NCBI RefSeq assembly: GCF_016584105.1
Contig: NZ_NRSM01000005.1
Location: forward strand, 1 to 64,000
DNA length: 64,000 bases
Source: Ectothiorhodospira shaposhnikovii
GTDB lineage: Bacteria; Pseudomonadota; Gammaproteobacteria; Ectothiorhodospirales; Ectothiorhodospiraceae
Reading direction: 5' to 3'
Shown here one piece after another: positions 54,205 through 63,747 of this stretch. The translations under genes and the position numbers were made by a program. The number at the start of each line of letters is the position of its first letter. The first letter of the stretch is position 1. Under the pieces are notes generated by a model. The model had not been told where the DNA came from and made no database searches. It was given only the letters and a program-made list of their open reading frames with translations.

Positions 54205-55749
54205 TCAGACGAGGCGCTTGCGTTCGTTGGATGGCGGGATTGCCATGGCCTCGCGATACTTGGCAACGGTGCGCCTCGCTACCTGGATGCCCCGATCCAC
54301 CAGGATCTGGGCAATCTTGCTGTCACTCAGTGGTTTGCCCTGGGGTTCTTCGGCGATGAGCTTGCGAATCATGGCGCGTATTGCCGTGGCGGAGCATTCG
54401 CCGCCGTCGGCCGTTCCCACATGGCTGGAGAAGAAATATTTGAATTCGAAAATCCCCCGGGGGGTGTGCATGTATTTCTGGGTGGTGACGCGGGAGATGG
54501 TGGATTCATGCATCTCCAGTTGTTCGGCGATGTCTCGCAGCACCAGGGGTTTCATGCCCTCGTCACCGAGTTCCAGAAAGGCGCGCTGGTGTTCCACGAT
54601 GGCGGTGCCCACCCTGAGCAGGGTCTCGTTGCGGCTTTGCAGGCTCTTGATGAACCAGCGGGCCTCCTGCAGGCTGTTGCGCAGGTAAACGTTGTCCTGG
54701 CTGGTGTCGGCCCGTCGCACGAAACTGGCATAAAGAGGATTCACCCTGAGCCGGGGAGCCACCTCCGGGTTCAGCTCGACCTGCCAGCATCCCTCGCGCT
54801 TGCGCACGAAGACATCGGGAATGATGTATTCCGGTGAACTGGAACTGATCAGGGTGCCTGGGCGGGGATTCAGGGTCTGTATCAGGGTGATCACCGCCTG
54901 AAGTTCCCCGTCGGCCAGACCCAGTCGGCGCTGCACACCCTTGAAGTCGCGGGTGCCCAGGGCTTCCAGATGATCGCGCACCAGGGTCCTGGCTTCGGCC
55001 AGCCAGGGGGTGTCCGGCGAGAACTGTTCCAGTTGCAGCAGCAGGCATTCCGAGAGGTCGCGGGCACCCACGCCCACGGGATCCAGGTGCTGGACCATGC
55101 GCAGCACGGCTTCCACCTCGTCCAGTTCCAGCTCCAGTTCCTGGTCCTGGGCCAGTCCCGCGTGGATCTGCTCGATGGGTTCCCCCAGATAGCCATCATC
55201 GTTGATGGCATCGATGATGGTCATGGCGATCACCTGGTCCCTTTCGCTCAGGGGAGACAGGTTGATCTGCCAGAGCAGGTGATCACGCAGGTCCTCACCG
55301 GGGGCGCTCTGGTTCTCGAACAGGTCGCGACCGTCGTTGTCCGGCTGGCCGCCGCCGGCAGTCGGCATGTCGTAGAGGTCTTCCCAGTTGCTGTCCACGG
55401 GCAGTTCCTCGGGAATGTTCTCCGAGGGTTCGGCCGGACCGTCCATGTCTGCCGTGTCCACCGTGTTCTCGTTGTCCCGGGTAGTGGCGGATTCCTTGTC
55501 AACGCTGTTCGGGCCACTGTCCATGCCTTCTTCCCGGCCTTCTTCCCGCGGGGCGGCATCGTCCATTCCCGTGTCCAGGTCGGCGTCGGCCCCTTCCAGG
55601 GCTTCCAGCATCGGGTTGGTTTCCAGCGTCTCCTGGATCTGGGCCTGCAGTTCCAATGTGGACAGCTGCAGCAGCCGGATGGCCTGCTGCAGCTGGGGCG
55701 TCATTGTCAGGCTCTGGCCGAGGCGGAGCTGGACAGAAGGTTTCAACAT
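54205..55749 (-). CDS. rpoN: RNA polymerase sigma-54 factor
   Basis: 514 aa. The N-terminal activator region is Gln-rich ([20 protein letters not shown]); a long acidic linker spans about 55-130; the core-binding and DNA-binding domains follow. The RpoN box is [12 protein letters not shown] near residue 495. It directs -24/-12 promoters with enhancer-binding activators. A consensus promoter (55874-55846) sits upstream. Confidence 0.97.
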   Translation of the reverse strand: MLKPSVQLRLGQSLTMTPQLQQAIRLLQLSTLELQAQIQETLETNPMLEALEGADADLDTGMDDAAPREEGREEGMDSGPNSVDKESATTRDNENTVDTADMDGPAEPSENIPEELPVDSNWEDLYDMPTAGGGQPDNDGRDLFENQSAPGEDLRDHLLWQINLSPLSERDQVIAMTIIDAINDDGYLGEPIEQIHAGLAQDQELELELDEVEAVLRMVQHLDPVGVGARDLSECLLLQLEQFSPDTPWLAEARTLVRDHLEALGTRDFKGVQRRLGLADGELQAVITLIQTLNPRPGTLISSSSPEYIIPDVFVRKREGCWQVELNPEVAPRLRVNPLYASFVRRADTSQDNVYLRNSLQEARWFIKSLQSRNETLLRVGTAIVEHQRAFLELGDEGMKPLVLRDIAEQLEMHESTISRVTTQKYMHTPRGIFEFKYFFSSHVGTADGGECSATAIRAMIRKLIAEEPQGKPLSDSKIAQILVDRGIQVARRTVAKYREAMAIPPSNERKRLV

Positions 55750-55845
55750 AGGATGCGGTTAGCCACCGGGGTCATCTGGCAGGTATTGAAAGTTGCTGGC
55801 CATGCCGGGCGGTTGTCCCGGCCATGAACCAAGTATGTCATCCGG

Positions 55846-55874
55846 ATTATACGGCCTGGCACGAAAAATGTGAC
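55846..55874 (-). promoter_or_regulatory. Sigma-70 promoter of rpoN
   Basis: The minus strand reads GTCACA (55874-55869), a 17-base spacer and a perfect TATAAT (55851-55846), giving a leader of about 90 bases before ATG 55749. It allows rpoN-hpf-ptsN expression separately from lptB upstream. Confidence 0.65.
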
Positions 55875-55914
55875 CCAGTGTCGGGAAATCATGAGATGGC
55901 TCAAAACTTTAGAT

Positions 55915-56640
55915 CTACAGCCGGAAATGGTCGCCCAGGTAGACCCGTCTGACCTGGGGGTCGGCCAGTACCACTTCCGGCGGGCCTTCACTGATCAGGT
56001 GCCCATCGCTCAGTATGTAGGCGCGGTTGCAGATGCCCAGGGTTTCGCGAACGTTGTGATCGGTGATCAGCACCCCGATATTCCGGGAAACCAGGTGGGT
56101 GATGATCCGCTGGATCTCGATCACGGAGATGGGGTCCACCCCGGCAAAGGGTTCATCCAGCAGGATGAAGGCTGGTTCGGTGGCCAGGGCGCGGGCAATC
56201 TCCACCCGGCGCCGCTCTCCACCCGACAGGCTGATCCCCAGGCTCTCGCGGATATGGGTGATCTGAAATTCCTCCAGCAGGGATTCCATGTGTTCCCGGC
56301 GCTGGTCGCGGCCGAGGTCGCGGCGTGTTTCCAGCACGGCCAGGAGGTTATCTTCCACCGACAGTTTCCGGAAGACCGAGGCCTCCTGGGGTAGATAGCC
56401 GATGCCGAGCTGGGCCCGGGCGTGCATGGGAAGCGGCGTGACATCACGGCCATCCAGCTCGATGCGGCCGCCATCGCAGGGGATGAGGCCGACGATCATG
56501 TAGAAACAGGTGGTCTTTCCGGCACCGTTGGGCCCCAGCAGACCCACCACTTCTCCGCTGTCCACGTGCAGGGAGACGCCGTCCACCGGTTTGCGGGTGC
56601 GGTACTGTTTCACCAGGTCGTGGGTCTGGAGACGGCTCAT
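55915..56640 (-). CDS. lptB: LPS export ABC transporter ATP-binding protein
   Basis: 241 aa. Walker [21 protein letters not shown], signature [16 protein letters not shown] and Walker [21 protein letters not shown] are all intact and the sequence is typical of LptB. It powers LPS extraction with LptFG, which are not in this window. It overlaps lptA by 4 bases. Confidence 0.97.
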   Translation of the reverse strand: MSRLQTHDLVKQYRTRKPVDGVSLHVDSGEVVGLLGPNGAGKTTCFYMIVGLIPCDGGRIELDGRDVTPLPMHARAQLGIGYLPQEASVFRKLSVEDNLLAVLETRRDLGRDQRREHMESLLEEFQITHIRESLGISLSGGERRRVEIARALATEPAFILLDEPFAGVDPISVIEIQRIITHLVSRNIGVLITDHNVRETLGICNRAYILSDGHLISEGPPEVVLADPQVRRVYLGDHFRL

Positions 56641-57155
56641 TCCGCCTCCGTGCCGGATGGCGGGGCATGGTCCCGGGGGGTGAAGATGGCCTCGACCCGA
56701 CCGGTATCGCCGGTGCGGGCCTCCAGGGTGGCGGTGGCCATGTCGTAGACGATGTGGCTGCCCCGGAACTCATCGCTGCCTTGCCATATCCGGGCGTTAC
56801 CCCGCAGTTCCATCCTTTGCTCCGAGGGCTGGAATTCCATCACTGCGGCTTCGGCCCGGACTTCACGGCCCTGGGGGTCCTGGGTGAGCAGGGTGGATGG
56901 TCTGCCTTCGGCGGTCATGCGCTCAAGTATCCTGCCGGGGGTGTGGACCGTCACGGTATTGCCGGTGATCTCCGTGGCCCCCTGGGTGATGCGGACATTG
57001 CCCCGGTAGATGCTGATACCCCTGTTGTCGTCCAGGGTGGCGCTATCCGCCTCGATACGGATGGGCAGCGTCCGTTCGTCCCGGGCCTGGGCCGGGTCGA
57101 TGGACAGCATCATGATGGCCACCGCCAGGATGCAGAAAGGTTTAATGGGGAACAT
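56637..57155 (-). CDS. lptA: LPS export periplasmic protein LptA
   Basis: 172 aa from ATG 57155, overlapping lptC by 14 bases. It has a signal peptide ([15 protein letters not shown]) and the OstA-type beta-jellyroll [20 protein letters not shown]. It bridges LptC at the inner membrane to LptD at the outer membrane. Confidence 0.93.
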   Translation of the reverse strand: MFPIKPFCILAVAIMMLSIDPAQARDERTLPIRIEADSATLDDNRGISIYRGNVRITQGATEITGNTVTVHTPGRILERMTAEGRPSTLLTQDPQGREVRAEAAVMEFQPSEQRMELRGNARIWQGSDEFRGSHIVYDMATATLEARTGDTGRVEAIFTPRDHAPPSGTEAE

Positions 57156-57705
57156 AGGTCCCCCGTGCATCACGTTTCAGTTCCAGTATCTCGCGATTCA
57201 TGTCAAGAAACATGCCAATGCCTTCGGCTTCCTGGTGGGATGTCTTCAGGTGGGTGAAGGCATCCGTTTCAGCCTGCCTGGGATCAGGCCAGAGGGTGGT
57301 GTCCCGGGTGGTGATGGTCACGGGGGAACGGGTTTCGTCACCCGGGCGGTGGATCAGGACATCTCCCAGCAGCCTGATTTCGGCGCCGGAGGGGGATACC
57401 CATCCCTGCTCCGATCTCAGGGTCCATTCGGAGTCGTCGCCTTGATGCGTGGTCAGAACCGGTGCCTCCAGCCAGCGGGAGCCATCGGCCTGGCGCTGTT
57501 CCATGCGCAGACCGCTCAGGTGATAGCGGGGTTCTCCGTGTCTGTCCATATGGATGGCCCTGTACTGTTCCAGAAAGAAGTCCGTGCCATCGGCGTCCGC
57601 ATTTTCCGGCGCGCGGCGGCGTTCATCCGCGTCACGGGCCAGCCAGAAGCCGATGGCGGCGACCAGGCTCAGCAGCAGGATCATGAGCAGGGTGGGGAAT
57701 TTCAT
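57142..57705 (-). CDS. lptC: LPS export protein LptC
   Basis: 187 aa. One N-terminal membrane anchor (LLMILLLSLVAAIGFWLARD) precedes a periplasmic beta-jellyroll, as in the YrbK family. It takes LPS from LptBFG and passes it to LptA. It overlaps kdsC by 4 bases upstream and lptA downstream. Confidence 0.93.
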   Translation of the reverse strand: MKFPTLLMILLLSLVAAIGFWLARDADERRRAPENADADGTDFFLEQYRAIHMDRHGEPRYHLSGLRMEQRQADGSRWLEAPVLTTHQGDDSEWTLRSEQGWVSPSGAEIRLLGDVLIHRPGDETRSPVTITTRDTTLWPDPRQAETDAFTHLKTSHQEAEGIGMFLDMNREILELKRDARGTYVPH

Positions 57706-58229
57706 TTCAGATAGGGCGCCATGGCTGCCGCCAGGGTTCCCTGGGACTCCATGATGAATTCGCAGGCTTCCCGGGCCGCTCCCCGGCCGCCCGGTTGTCG
57801 GGTGATGTGGTGGGCATGTTCCCGAACCAGGGGGTGGGCGTCGGCCACGGCGATGGACAGGGTCACGCGGCGCATCACCGGCAGGTCCACCACGTCATCC
57901 CCCACATAGGCGGTTTCATCCCGTGTGACGCCGGCGGCGGTCAGCAGCCCGTCCAGGGCTTCAAGCTTGTCCCGACGGCCCTGGATCACGAGATCTATCC
58001 CGAGTTCCTTCATGCGGTGTTCCACCACCCCCGAACGGCGTCCGGTGAGGATGCCCACCCGCACCCCGCTGTCAGCGAGCATGCGCAGGCCCTGCCCATC
58101 CTTGCTGTTGAAGGCCTTGTACTGGCGTCCCTCATCGTCCAGGAACAGGCTGCCGTCGGTGAGTACGCCATCCACATCGAAGATGGCGAGGCGCACCCGT
58201 CGGGCGCGTTCAGTGAGCGTTTCGTTCAT
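57702..58229 (-). CDS. kdsC: 3-deoxy-D-manno-octulosonate 8-phosphate phosphatase
   Basis: 175 aa. This HAD phosphatase has LAIFDVDGVLTDGSLFLDDE (nucleophile Asp), GILTGRRSGVVEHRMKELGI, and AYVGDDVVDLPVMRRV. It makes free KDO. It sits between kdsD and lptC as in most gammaproteobacteria. Confidence 0.96.
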   Translation of the reverse strand: MNETLTERARRVRLAIFDVDGVLTDGSLFLDDEGRQYKAFNSKDGQGLRMLADSGVRVGILTGRRSGVVEHRMKELGIDLVIQGRRDKLEALDGLLTAAGVTRDETAYVGDDVVDLPVMRRVTLSIAVADAHPLVREHAHHITRQPGGRGAAREACEFIMESQGTLAAAMAPYLK

Positions 58230-58262
58230 GGGGCAACGATACCACGCGCCGGGCAGGAACGG

Positions 58263-59240
58263 TCAGACCACGCCGGCGCGGAGCAGGTCGTGCATGTTGA
58301 GGGCGCCCACCAGACGCTGGCCCTCGTCCAGTACCGGCAGGGCGCTGATCTTGTGATCTTCCATGATCTTCAGGGCCTCGGCGGCCAGCATGGTGGCGGC
58401 GGCGGTCTTGAACTGACGGGTCATCACTTCACCGATGGTGGTGGCATGCACGTCCACGCCCCGGTCGAGCGTGCGGCGCAGGTCGCCGTCGGTGAAGACA
58501 CCGATGAGTCGTCGCTGTTCATCCACCACCGTCGTCATGCCCAGGCCCTGGCGGCTGATTTCCAGCAGGGCATCACCCAGGGGGGCATCGGCCCGCACCA
58601 CGGGGATGCGTTCGCCGGTATGCATGATGTCCGCCACATGCAGGAGCAGCCGGCGACCCAGTCGACCGCCCGGGTGTGACCGGGCAAAGTCGTCGGCGGT
58701 AAAGCCGCGGGCTTCCAGCAGGGCCACGGCCAGGGCATCGCCCATGGCCAGGGCGGCCGTGGTGCTGGCCGTGGGGGCCAGGCCCAGGGGGCAGGCCTCC
58801 CGGGCCACGCTCACGTCCAGGTTCACGGTGGCCTCCCGCGCCAGGGTCGAACGGGGATTGCCGGTGAGGGCGATCATCGGCACGCCCAGGCGGCGGATCA
58901 GGGGCAGGATGGTGAGCAGTTCATCGGTCTCGCCGGAGTTGGACAGGGCGATGACCGTGTCACCCGGTGTGATCATGCCCAGGTCTCCGTGGCTGGCTTC
59001 ACCCGGATGGACGAAGAAGGAGGGGGTGCCGGTGCTGGCCAGGGTGGCTGCGATCTTGTTGCCGACATGGCCGGACTTGCCCATGCCCGTGACCACCACG
59101 CGGCCGGTGCAGGCGAGCAGGTGTTCGCAGGCGCGGATGAACCGGGCGTCAATGCGGGCCATCAGGCCCCGGATGCCCTCGGCCTCCGTGTCCAGTACCG
59201 CCAGGGCAAGTTCGCGGGTCTTTTCCGGATTGAGTTTCAT
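58263..59240 (-). CDS. kdsD: Arabinose-5-phosphate isomerase
   Basis: 325 aa. The SIS domain has VVTGMGKSGHVGNKIAATLA, HPGEASHGDLGMI and ALSNSGETDELL; two CBS domains follow (GDLRRTLDRGVDV, HDLLRAGVV). It makes arabinose-5-phosphate, the first step to KDO. Its start is 62 bases from the stop of yrbG. Confidence 0.96.
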   Translation of the reverse strand: MKLNPEKTRELALAVLDTEAEGIRGLMARIDARFIRACEHLLACTGRVVVTGMGKSGHVGNKIAATLASTGTPSFFVHPGEASHGDLGMITPGDTVIALSNSGETDELLTILPLIRRLGVPMIALTGNPRSTLAREATVNLDVSVAREACPLGLAPTASTTAALAMGDALAVALLEARGFTADDFARSHPGGRLGRRLLLHVADIMHTGERIPVVRADAPLGDALLEISRQGLGMTTVVDEQRRLIGVFTDGDLRRTLDRGVDVHATTIGEVMTRQFKTAAATMLAAEALKIMEDHKISALPVLDEGQRLVGALNMHDLLRAGVV

Positions 59241-59302
59241 GATGCCGTCACGCTACCAATGCTTCAGGTGGGTTGAGCAAGATCATTTTCGGTCTTCATC
59301 GC

Positions 59303-60295
59303 TTACGCCGCCCCCCCGGCAGGACTCAGGCTCAGATACACCCAGGTCATGTAGCCGATGAAGAGCGCCAGCAGCACTCCGCCCTCCACCCGGTTGATGC
59401 GCCTTGGACGCCCCCTGAAACTGAAGGCCATGACGATGATCAGCAGGGTCAGACCCAGCATGACCGGAAAATCCCGCCACAGGGCATCGGCCGGTACGCC
59501 GGCGGGGCGGATCAGACCCGGGATGGCCAGCACGCCCAGCAGATTGAACAGATTGGAGCCCAGGATGTTGCCCAGCACCAGATCCGGCTCGTTACGACGT
59601 GCACTCATCAGGGCCGCCGCCAGTTCCGGCAGGCTGGTGCCGATGGCGACGATGGTCAGTCCGATCACCAGGTCGCTCACGCCCAGGGCGGTGGCGATGT
59701 TCACCGCTCCCCAGACCAGGGCGCGGGCGCTGATCAGCAGCAGCACCAGGCCGATCAGCAGCCAGAGAACGGCCCTGCCGGTGGAGACCGCCTGCGGAAT
59801 CTCCGCCTCGAATTCGCCCTGGATCGGGTCGGGGCCGTTGTTGCGTCCCTTGAGGCCGTCCCGCACCATCCAGGCCATGACCAGGATCAGGCCGCCCAGC
59901 AGGATCAGGCCATCCATCCTGCCCAGGGTGCCGTTGAGTACCAGCAGGTAGGCCAGCACGCTGACCCCAAGGACCAGGGGCATTTCCTTGCGCAGGGTGG
60001 CGGAGGTGATGGCCAGGGGGGCGATCAGGGCCGTCATGCCCAGGATCAGGCCGATGTTGGCGATGTTGGAACCCACCGCGTTGCCGATGGCCAGGCCGGA
60101 GTTGCCCTGCCAGGCGGCAATGCCGGAAACCAGCAGCTCCGGCGCCGAGGTGCCGAAGCCGACGATGGTCAGGCCGATGATCATGGTGGGGATGCCCAGG
60201 TTGCGCGCCAGGGCGGCGGCACCGAAGATGAACCGGTCTGCACTCCAGACCAGAATGACGAGACCCAGCAGGACGACGGTGATGGAAGTGAGCAT
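59303..60295 (-). CDS. yrbG: Calcium/sodium antiporter (YrbG family)
   Basis: 330 aa, about ten membrane segments in two inverted repeats. Each has a CaCA motif: VGFGTSAPELLVSGIAAWQG in the first and VAIGTSLPELAAALMSARRN in the second. It exchanges sodium for calcium. It precedes kdsD as in Escherichia coli. The gene faces a divergent DUF72-like gene. Confidence 0.93.
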   Translation of the reverse strand: MLTSITVVLLGLVILVWSADRFIFGAAALARNLGIPTMIIGLTIVGFGTSAPELLVSGIAAWQGNSGLAIGNAVGSNIANIGLILGMTALIAPLAITSATLRKEMPLVLGVSVLAYLLVLNGTLGRMDGLILLGGLILVMAWMVRDGLKGRNNGPDPIQGEFEAEIPQAVSTGRAVLWLLIGLVLLLISARALVWGAVNIATALGVSDLVIGLTIVAIGTSLPELAAALMSARRNEPDLVLGNILGSNLFNLLGVLAIPGLIRPAGVPADALWRDFPVMLGLTLLIIVMAFSFRGRPRRINRVEGGVLLALFIGYMTWVYLSLSPAGGAA

Positions 60296-60333
60296 ACAGG
60301 TGTTTGCGACAGGGCTGAGGGGGACGGGGCGCC

Positions 60334-60927
60334 ATGGCTGAGCGGGCGGATTTCACCCTGGAGTTCGGGGTTTGTGACTGGGAACACCCGGCCTGGGTGG
60401 GACAATTCTACCCGGATGATCTGCCGGCGTCCTGGCGTTTGCCCTACTATGCCAATGAATTTCGTGCCGTGCTGGTGCCCAGGGAGCGGCGCCTGGCCGC
60501 CGGCGAGGCCGGCATGGGTGTCTGGCGGGATGATGTGTCCCCGGGATTCCGGTTCTATCTGGAACTGTCGCGGGAGGACGATGCGACCGTGCCTGAAAGG
60601 GCCTTGGCCGCCCTGGGCGATCATCTGGCCGGCTATGTGATGGCGCATGGCATGGCCCGGCCTCCGTTCGACACGGGCCGGCCCTGGTTTGCACCCCTTG
60701 CCGTGCCTGGTCCGGCAAGGCTCTGGACCGGCATCTCTGCCCCGGGCGCCTGCGGTGGCCTGGGCCTGCTGAGGCTGGAAGGCCCGCCGGACCCGCGGGG
60801 CCTGCGTGGACAGCTGGAGTGTTTCATCCGCGACAGCCCGAGCGGATCGGGGCTGCTGTTCATGGATGCAGAGCCTGGTACGGTGGATCAGGCCATGACC
60901 ATCGCGGCGCTTCTGGGGGTGGCTTGA
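60334..60927 (+). CDS. Short DUF72-like protein of unknown function
   Basis: 197 aa. The N-terminus (GVCDWEHPAWVGQFYPDDLP, then YYANEF) resembles DUF72 proteins, which are usually 240-300 aa TIM barrels. The rest does not show the expected barrel strands, so it may be a shortened or diverged member. It lies between divergent yrbG and the mla operon; no function can be named. The ribosome-binding site is weak. Confidence 0.6.
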   Translation: MAERADFTLEFGVCDWEHPAWVGQFYPDDLPASWRLPYYANEFRAVLVPRERRLAAGEAGMGVWRDDVSPGFRFYLELSREDDATVPERALAALGDHLAGYVMAHGMARPPFDTGRPWFAPLAVPGPARLWTGISAPGACGGLGLLRLEGPPDPRGLRGQLECFIRDSPSGSGLLFMDAEPGTVDQAMTIAALLGVA

Positions 60928-61001
60928 CAGGACCCGGGCTGCCCGGGAACATTCAGGTTCCTGCTCACTGACCGCTCCCACCCAAACCCAGGACCCGGAC
61001 C

Positions 61002-61823
61002 ATCGACGCCTCTCCCGACAAGACTCCCTGGATCGAGATCCGTGATCTGCATTTTGCCCGCGGCGATCGCAAGATCTTCGACGGCCTGAACATCACCATT
61101 CCCCAGGGGCAGGTGACGGCCATCATGGGCCCCAGCGGCACCGGCAAGACCACGTTGTTGCGGCTGATCGGTGGTCAGTTGCGTCCCGATCACGGCCAGG
61201 TGCTGGTGGAGGGGCAGGACGTGCACCGTCTGCCGCGCCGGGAGCTGTACCGTCTGCGCCGGCGCATGGGCATGCTGTTTCAGAGCGGAGCGTTGCTCAC
61301 GGATCTGAACGTCTTTGACAACGTGGCCTTTCCCATTCGCGAGAACACCCGTCTGCCGGAGCCGCTGGTACGCAACCTGGTGCTCATGAAGCTGGAGGCG
61401 GTGGGCCTGCGCGGCGCGGTGTCCCTCATGCCCAGCGAGCTTTCCGGCGGCATGGCCCGGCGGGTGGCGCTGGCCCGGGCCATTGCCCTGGACCCCCATC
61501 TGATGATGTACGACGAGCCTTTTACCGGCCTGGACCCCATCACCATGGGGGTGATCGTGTCCCTGATCCGCCGCCTCAACGACGCCTTGGGCATGACCAG
61601 CATCGTGGTGTCCCACGATGTGGCCGAGGCCTGCTCCATCGCCGACTGGGTCTACCTCATTTCCGAGGGCAGGGTGGTGGATGCCGGCCCGCCGGAGCAA
61701 TTGCGCCGGGAGGCCTCGGACTGGTCCCGTCAGTTTCTGGAAGGCTTGCCGGACGGCCCGGTTCCCTTCCATTATCCGGCGCCGGATTATCTGGATGACC
61801 TCATGGGAGGCGATACACGGTGA
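61002..61823 (+). CDS. mlaF: Phospholipid transport ABC ATP-binding protein MlaF; apparent non-canonical start
   Basis: 273 aa if translation begins at ATC 61002. The frame is open from the TGA at 60969-60971, yet no ATG, GTG or TTG lies in it before GTG 61113. Family homology clearly begins earlier ([20 protein letters not shown]). AGGA (60990-60993) lies 8 bases before the ATC. The Walker [10 protein letters not shown], the signature [18 protein letters not shown] and Walker [13 protein letters not shown] are intact. It powers MlaFEDB in moving phospholipids between membranes. A rare start codon or a sequence error are the two explanations. Confidence 0.85.
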   Translation: MDASPDKTPWIEIRDLHFARGDRKIFDGLNITIPQGQVTAIMGPSGTGKTTLLRLIGGQLRPDHGQVLVEGQDVHRLPRRELYRLRRRMGMLFQSGALLTDLNVFDNVAFPIRENTRLPEPLVRNLVLMKLEAVGLRGAVSLMPSELSGGMARRVALARAIALDPHLMMYDEPFTGLDPITMGVIVSLIRRLNDALGMTSIVVSHDVAEACSIADWVYLISEGRVVDAGPPEQLRREASDWSRQFLEGLPDGPVPFHYPAPDYLDDLMGGDTR

Positions 61824-62602
61824 TGGGACCTTTCCAACGGCTGGGGCGCTCGGCACTGGGAGTGCTGGAACGCCTGGGGCGGGGCCACCTGTTCCTGCTG
61901 CGCACCCTGCTGGCCATGGGGACGCTGGTGCGGCGCCCGGGGCTGCTGGTGCGGGAACTCTACTCGGTGGGGGTGTTGTCCCTGCTGATCATTGCCGTGT
62001 CCGGCCTGTTCGTGGGCATGGTGCTGGGCTATCAGGGTTACATCACGCTGGTGGACTTCGGTGCCGCCGAGGCGCTGGGCACCGTCGTCGCCCTGTCCCT
62101 GGTGCGTGAACTGGGGCCGGTGGTGACCGCGCTGCTGTTCGCCGGCCGGGCCGGTTCCGCGCTGACGGCGGAGATCGGCTTGATGAAGGCGACGGAACAG
62201 CTCTCCAGCATGGAAATGATGGCAGTGGACCCGTACAAGCGGGTGATTGCACCGCGTTTTCTGGCCGGCGTGATCTCCCTGCCGTTGCTGGCGGCCATCT
62301 TCAGTGCCGTCGGCGTGGCCGGGGGCTATTTCATCGGCGTGGGCGTGCTCGGGGTGGATGCTGGCGCCTACTGGTCACAGATGCAGGCCAGCGTGGATTT
62401 CCATGAAGACATCATGAACGGCGTGATCAAGAGCATGGTCTTTGGCGTGGTGGCCGCCTGGATCGCCGTATTTGAAGGTTACGACGCCACGCCCACCTCG
62501 GAAGGGGTGAGCCGGGCCACCACACGTACCGTGGTGCACACGGCACTGGCCATTCTGGCCCTGGACTTCATTCTGACCGGACTCATGTTCGGTGATATCT
62601 GA
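61820..62602 (+). CDS. mlaE: Phospholipid transport permease MlaE
   Basis: 260 aa from GTG 61820 (4-base overlap with mlaF); ATG 61823 is an equal alternative, and GGGAGG (61804-61809) serves both. It has about five membrane segments and conserved [20 protein letters not shown] and [20 protein letters not shown], the MlaE signature. Confidence 0.95.
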   Translation: MMGPFQRLGRSALGVLERLGRGHLFLLRTLLAMGTLVRRPGLLVRELYSVGVLSLLIIAVSGLFVGMVLGYQGYITLVDFGAAEALGTVVALSLVRELGPVVTALLFAGRAGSALTAEIGLMKATEQLSSMEMMAVDPYKRVIAPRFLAGVISLPLLAAIFSAVGVAGGYFIGVGVLGVDAGAYWSQMQASVDFHEDIMNGVIKSMVFGVVAAWIAVFEGYDATPTSEGVSRATTRTVVHTALAILALDFILTGLMFGDI

Positions 62603-62617
62603 TAACGGGACGGCAAG

Positions 62618-63076
62618 ATGACGACGCGCAGGATCGAGATCACCGTGGGCATCTTCGTGGCTCTGGGCCTGGCGGCCCTGTTCATGCTCGCCATCCAGGT
62701 GAGCAACCTGGGTGAGTACCGGGGCGGTGACGGCTATGAAGTGCATGCCTATTTCAACAACATCGGCGGCCTGAAGGTCAGGGCCCCGGTGACCATGGCC
62801 GGTGTGCGGGTCGGGCGGGTGAGCGCCATCACCTATGACGCCGAACGTTATCAGGCCCGGGTCAGCTTCACCATCTCCGCGCGCTATGACCAACTGCCCA
62901 CGGATACCCAGGCCAGCATTTACACCGCGGGTCTTCTGGGGGAGCAGTACATCGCCCTGGAGCCCGGCGGCGAGGATGAGGTGCTGCGGGATGGCGACGC
63001 GATCCTGTTCACCCAGTCGGCCCTGGTGCTGGAGGAACTGATCGGCCGGGTGCTGGTCAACCTTACCGGAAACTGA
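62618..63076 (+). CDS. mlaD: Phospholipid-binding MCE protein MlaD
   Basis: 152 aa. It has an N-terminal anchor (VGIFVALGLAALFMLAIQVS) and one MCE domain (VHAYFNNIGGLKVRAPVTMA, GVRVGRVSAI, GLLGEQYIALEPGG). It forms a hexameric ring on MlaE in the periplasm. The length is normal for the family. Confidence 0.95.
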   Translation: MTTRRIEITVGIFVALGLAALFMLAIQVSNLGEYRGGDGYEVHAYFNNIGGLKVRAPVTMAGVRVGRVSAITYDAERYQARVSFTISARYDQLPTDTQASIYTAGLLGEQYIALEPGGEDEVLRDGDAILFTQSALVLEELIGRVLVNLTGN

Positions 63077-63747
63077 TGCGGAGTCCCCTTGTGATGAATG
63101 CCATTGTCCGTCTGACCTTCACGGCCTGCCTGGTGCTTGCCCTCAGTCTGGTGCCGGTGGTGGCCGCCACCCAGGATCCGGTGAAACTGGTGGAGCAGAC
63201 CTCAACTCAGGTCCTGAACATGCTGCGGGAAGATCCGGAGCGGACCCGTAATGATCCGGACTTTATCTACGGCCTGGTGGACGACATCATCCTGCCGGTG
63301 GTGGATGTTCAGGGCATGTCCAGGCTGATTCTGGCCCGCCACTGGCGTACCGCCACCCCCGTGCAGCGGGAGCGGTTCACAAACGCCTTCCAGAGCATGC
63401 TCATGCGTACCTACGCCCTGCAGATGGCCGAGCACATGGACAAGGATATCCGGGTGCTGCCCCATCGCAGCCGTCAGGATGAGCGCATGGCTTCGGTGGC
63501 CACCGAGATCGTGATGGGGCAGGGGCGCTCGAACATTCCCGTCATCTACAGCCTGCGTCCCGTGGATGGAGAATGGAAAGTCTTCGACCTGACGGTGGAA
63601 GGCTTGAGTTTTGTCACCAATTTTCGTACCAACTTCGGCGCCGAAGTGGATCGTCATGGCCTGGAATCCCTGATCGAGCGCCTTGAGGCCGGGGATGAAT
63701 CCCTGATTGAGGACGCCGTCCAGGCCGGGGCAGGGCAGGAACAGTGA
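63076..63747 (+). CDS. mlaC: Periplasmic phospholipid-binding protein MlaC
   Basis: 223 aa. A signal peptide (LTFTACLVLALSLVPVVAA) precedes the Tol-Tol-Ttg2 domain (VDVQGMSRLILARHWRTATP, VIYSLRPVDGEWKVFDLTVE). It ferries phospholipids between MlaA and MlaFEDB. The start may be 63076 (one-base overlap with mlaD) or 63094. Confidence 0.93.
   Translation: MRSPLVMNAIVRLTFTACLVLALSLVPVVAATQDPVKLVEQTSTQVLNMLREDPERTRNDPDFIYGLVDDIILPVVDVQGMSRLILARHWRTATPVQRERFTNAFQSMLMRTYALQMAEHMDKDIRVLPHRSRQDERMASVATEIVMGQGRSNIPVIYSLRPVDGEWKVFDLTVEGLSFVTNFRTNFGAEVDRHGLESLIERLEAGDESLIEDAVQAGAGQEQ

Noticed and set aside
59273-60640. 455-codon plus-strand frame rich in Gln, Gly and Asp
   Set aside because: It is the complement of the Leu-rich membrane protein YrbG, which explains its composition.
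61113-61823. mlaF starting at GTG 61113
   Set aside because: This would remove about 37 conserved residues that are clearly encoded in frame upstream.
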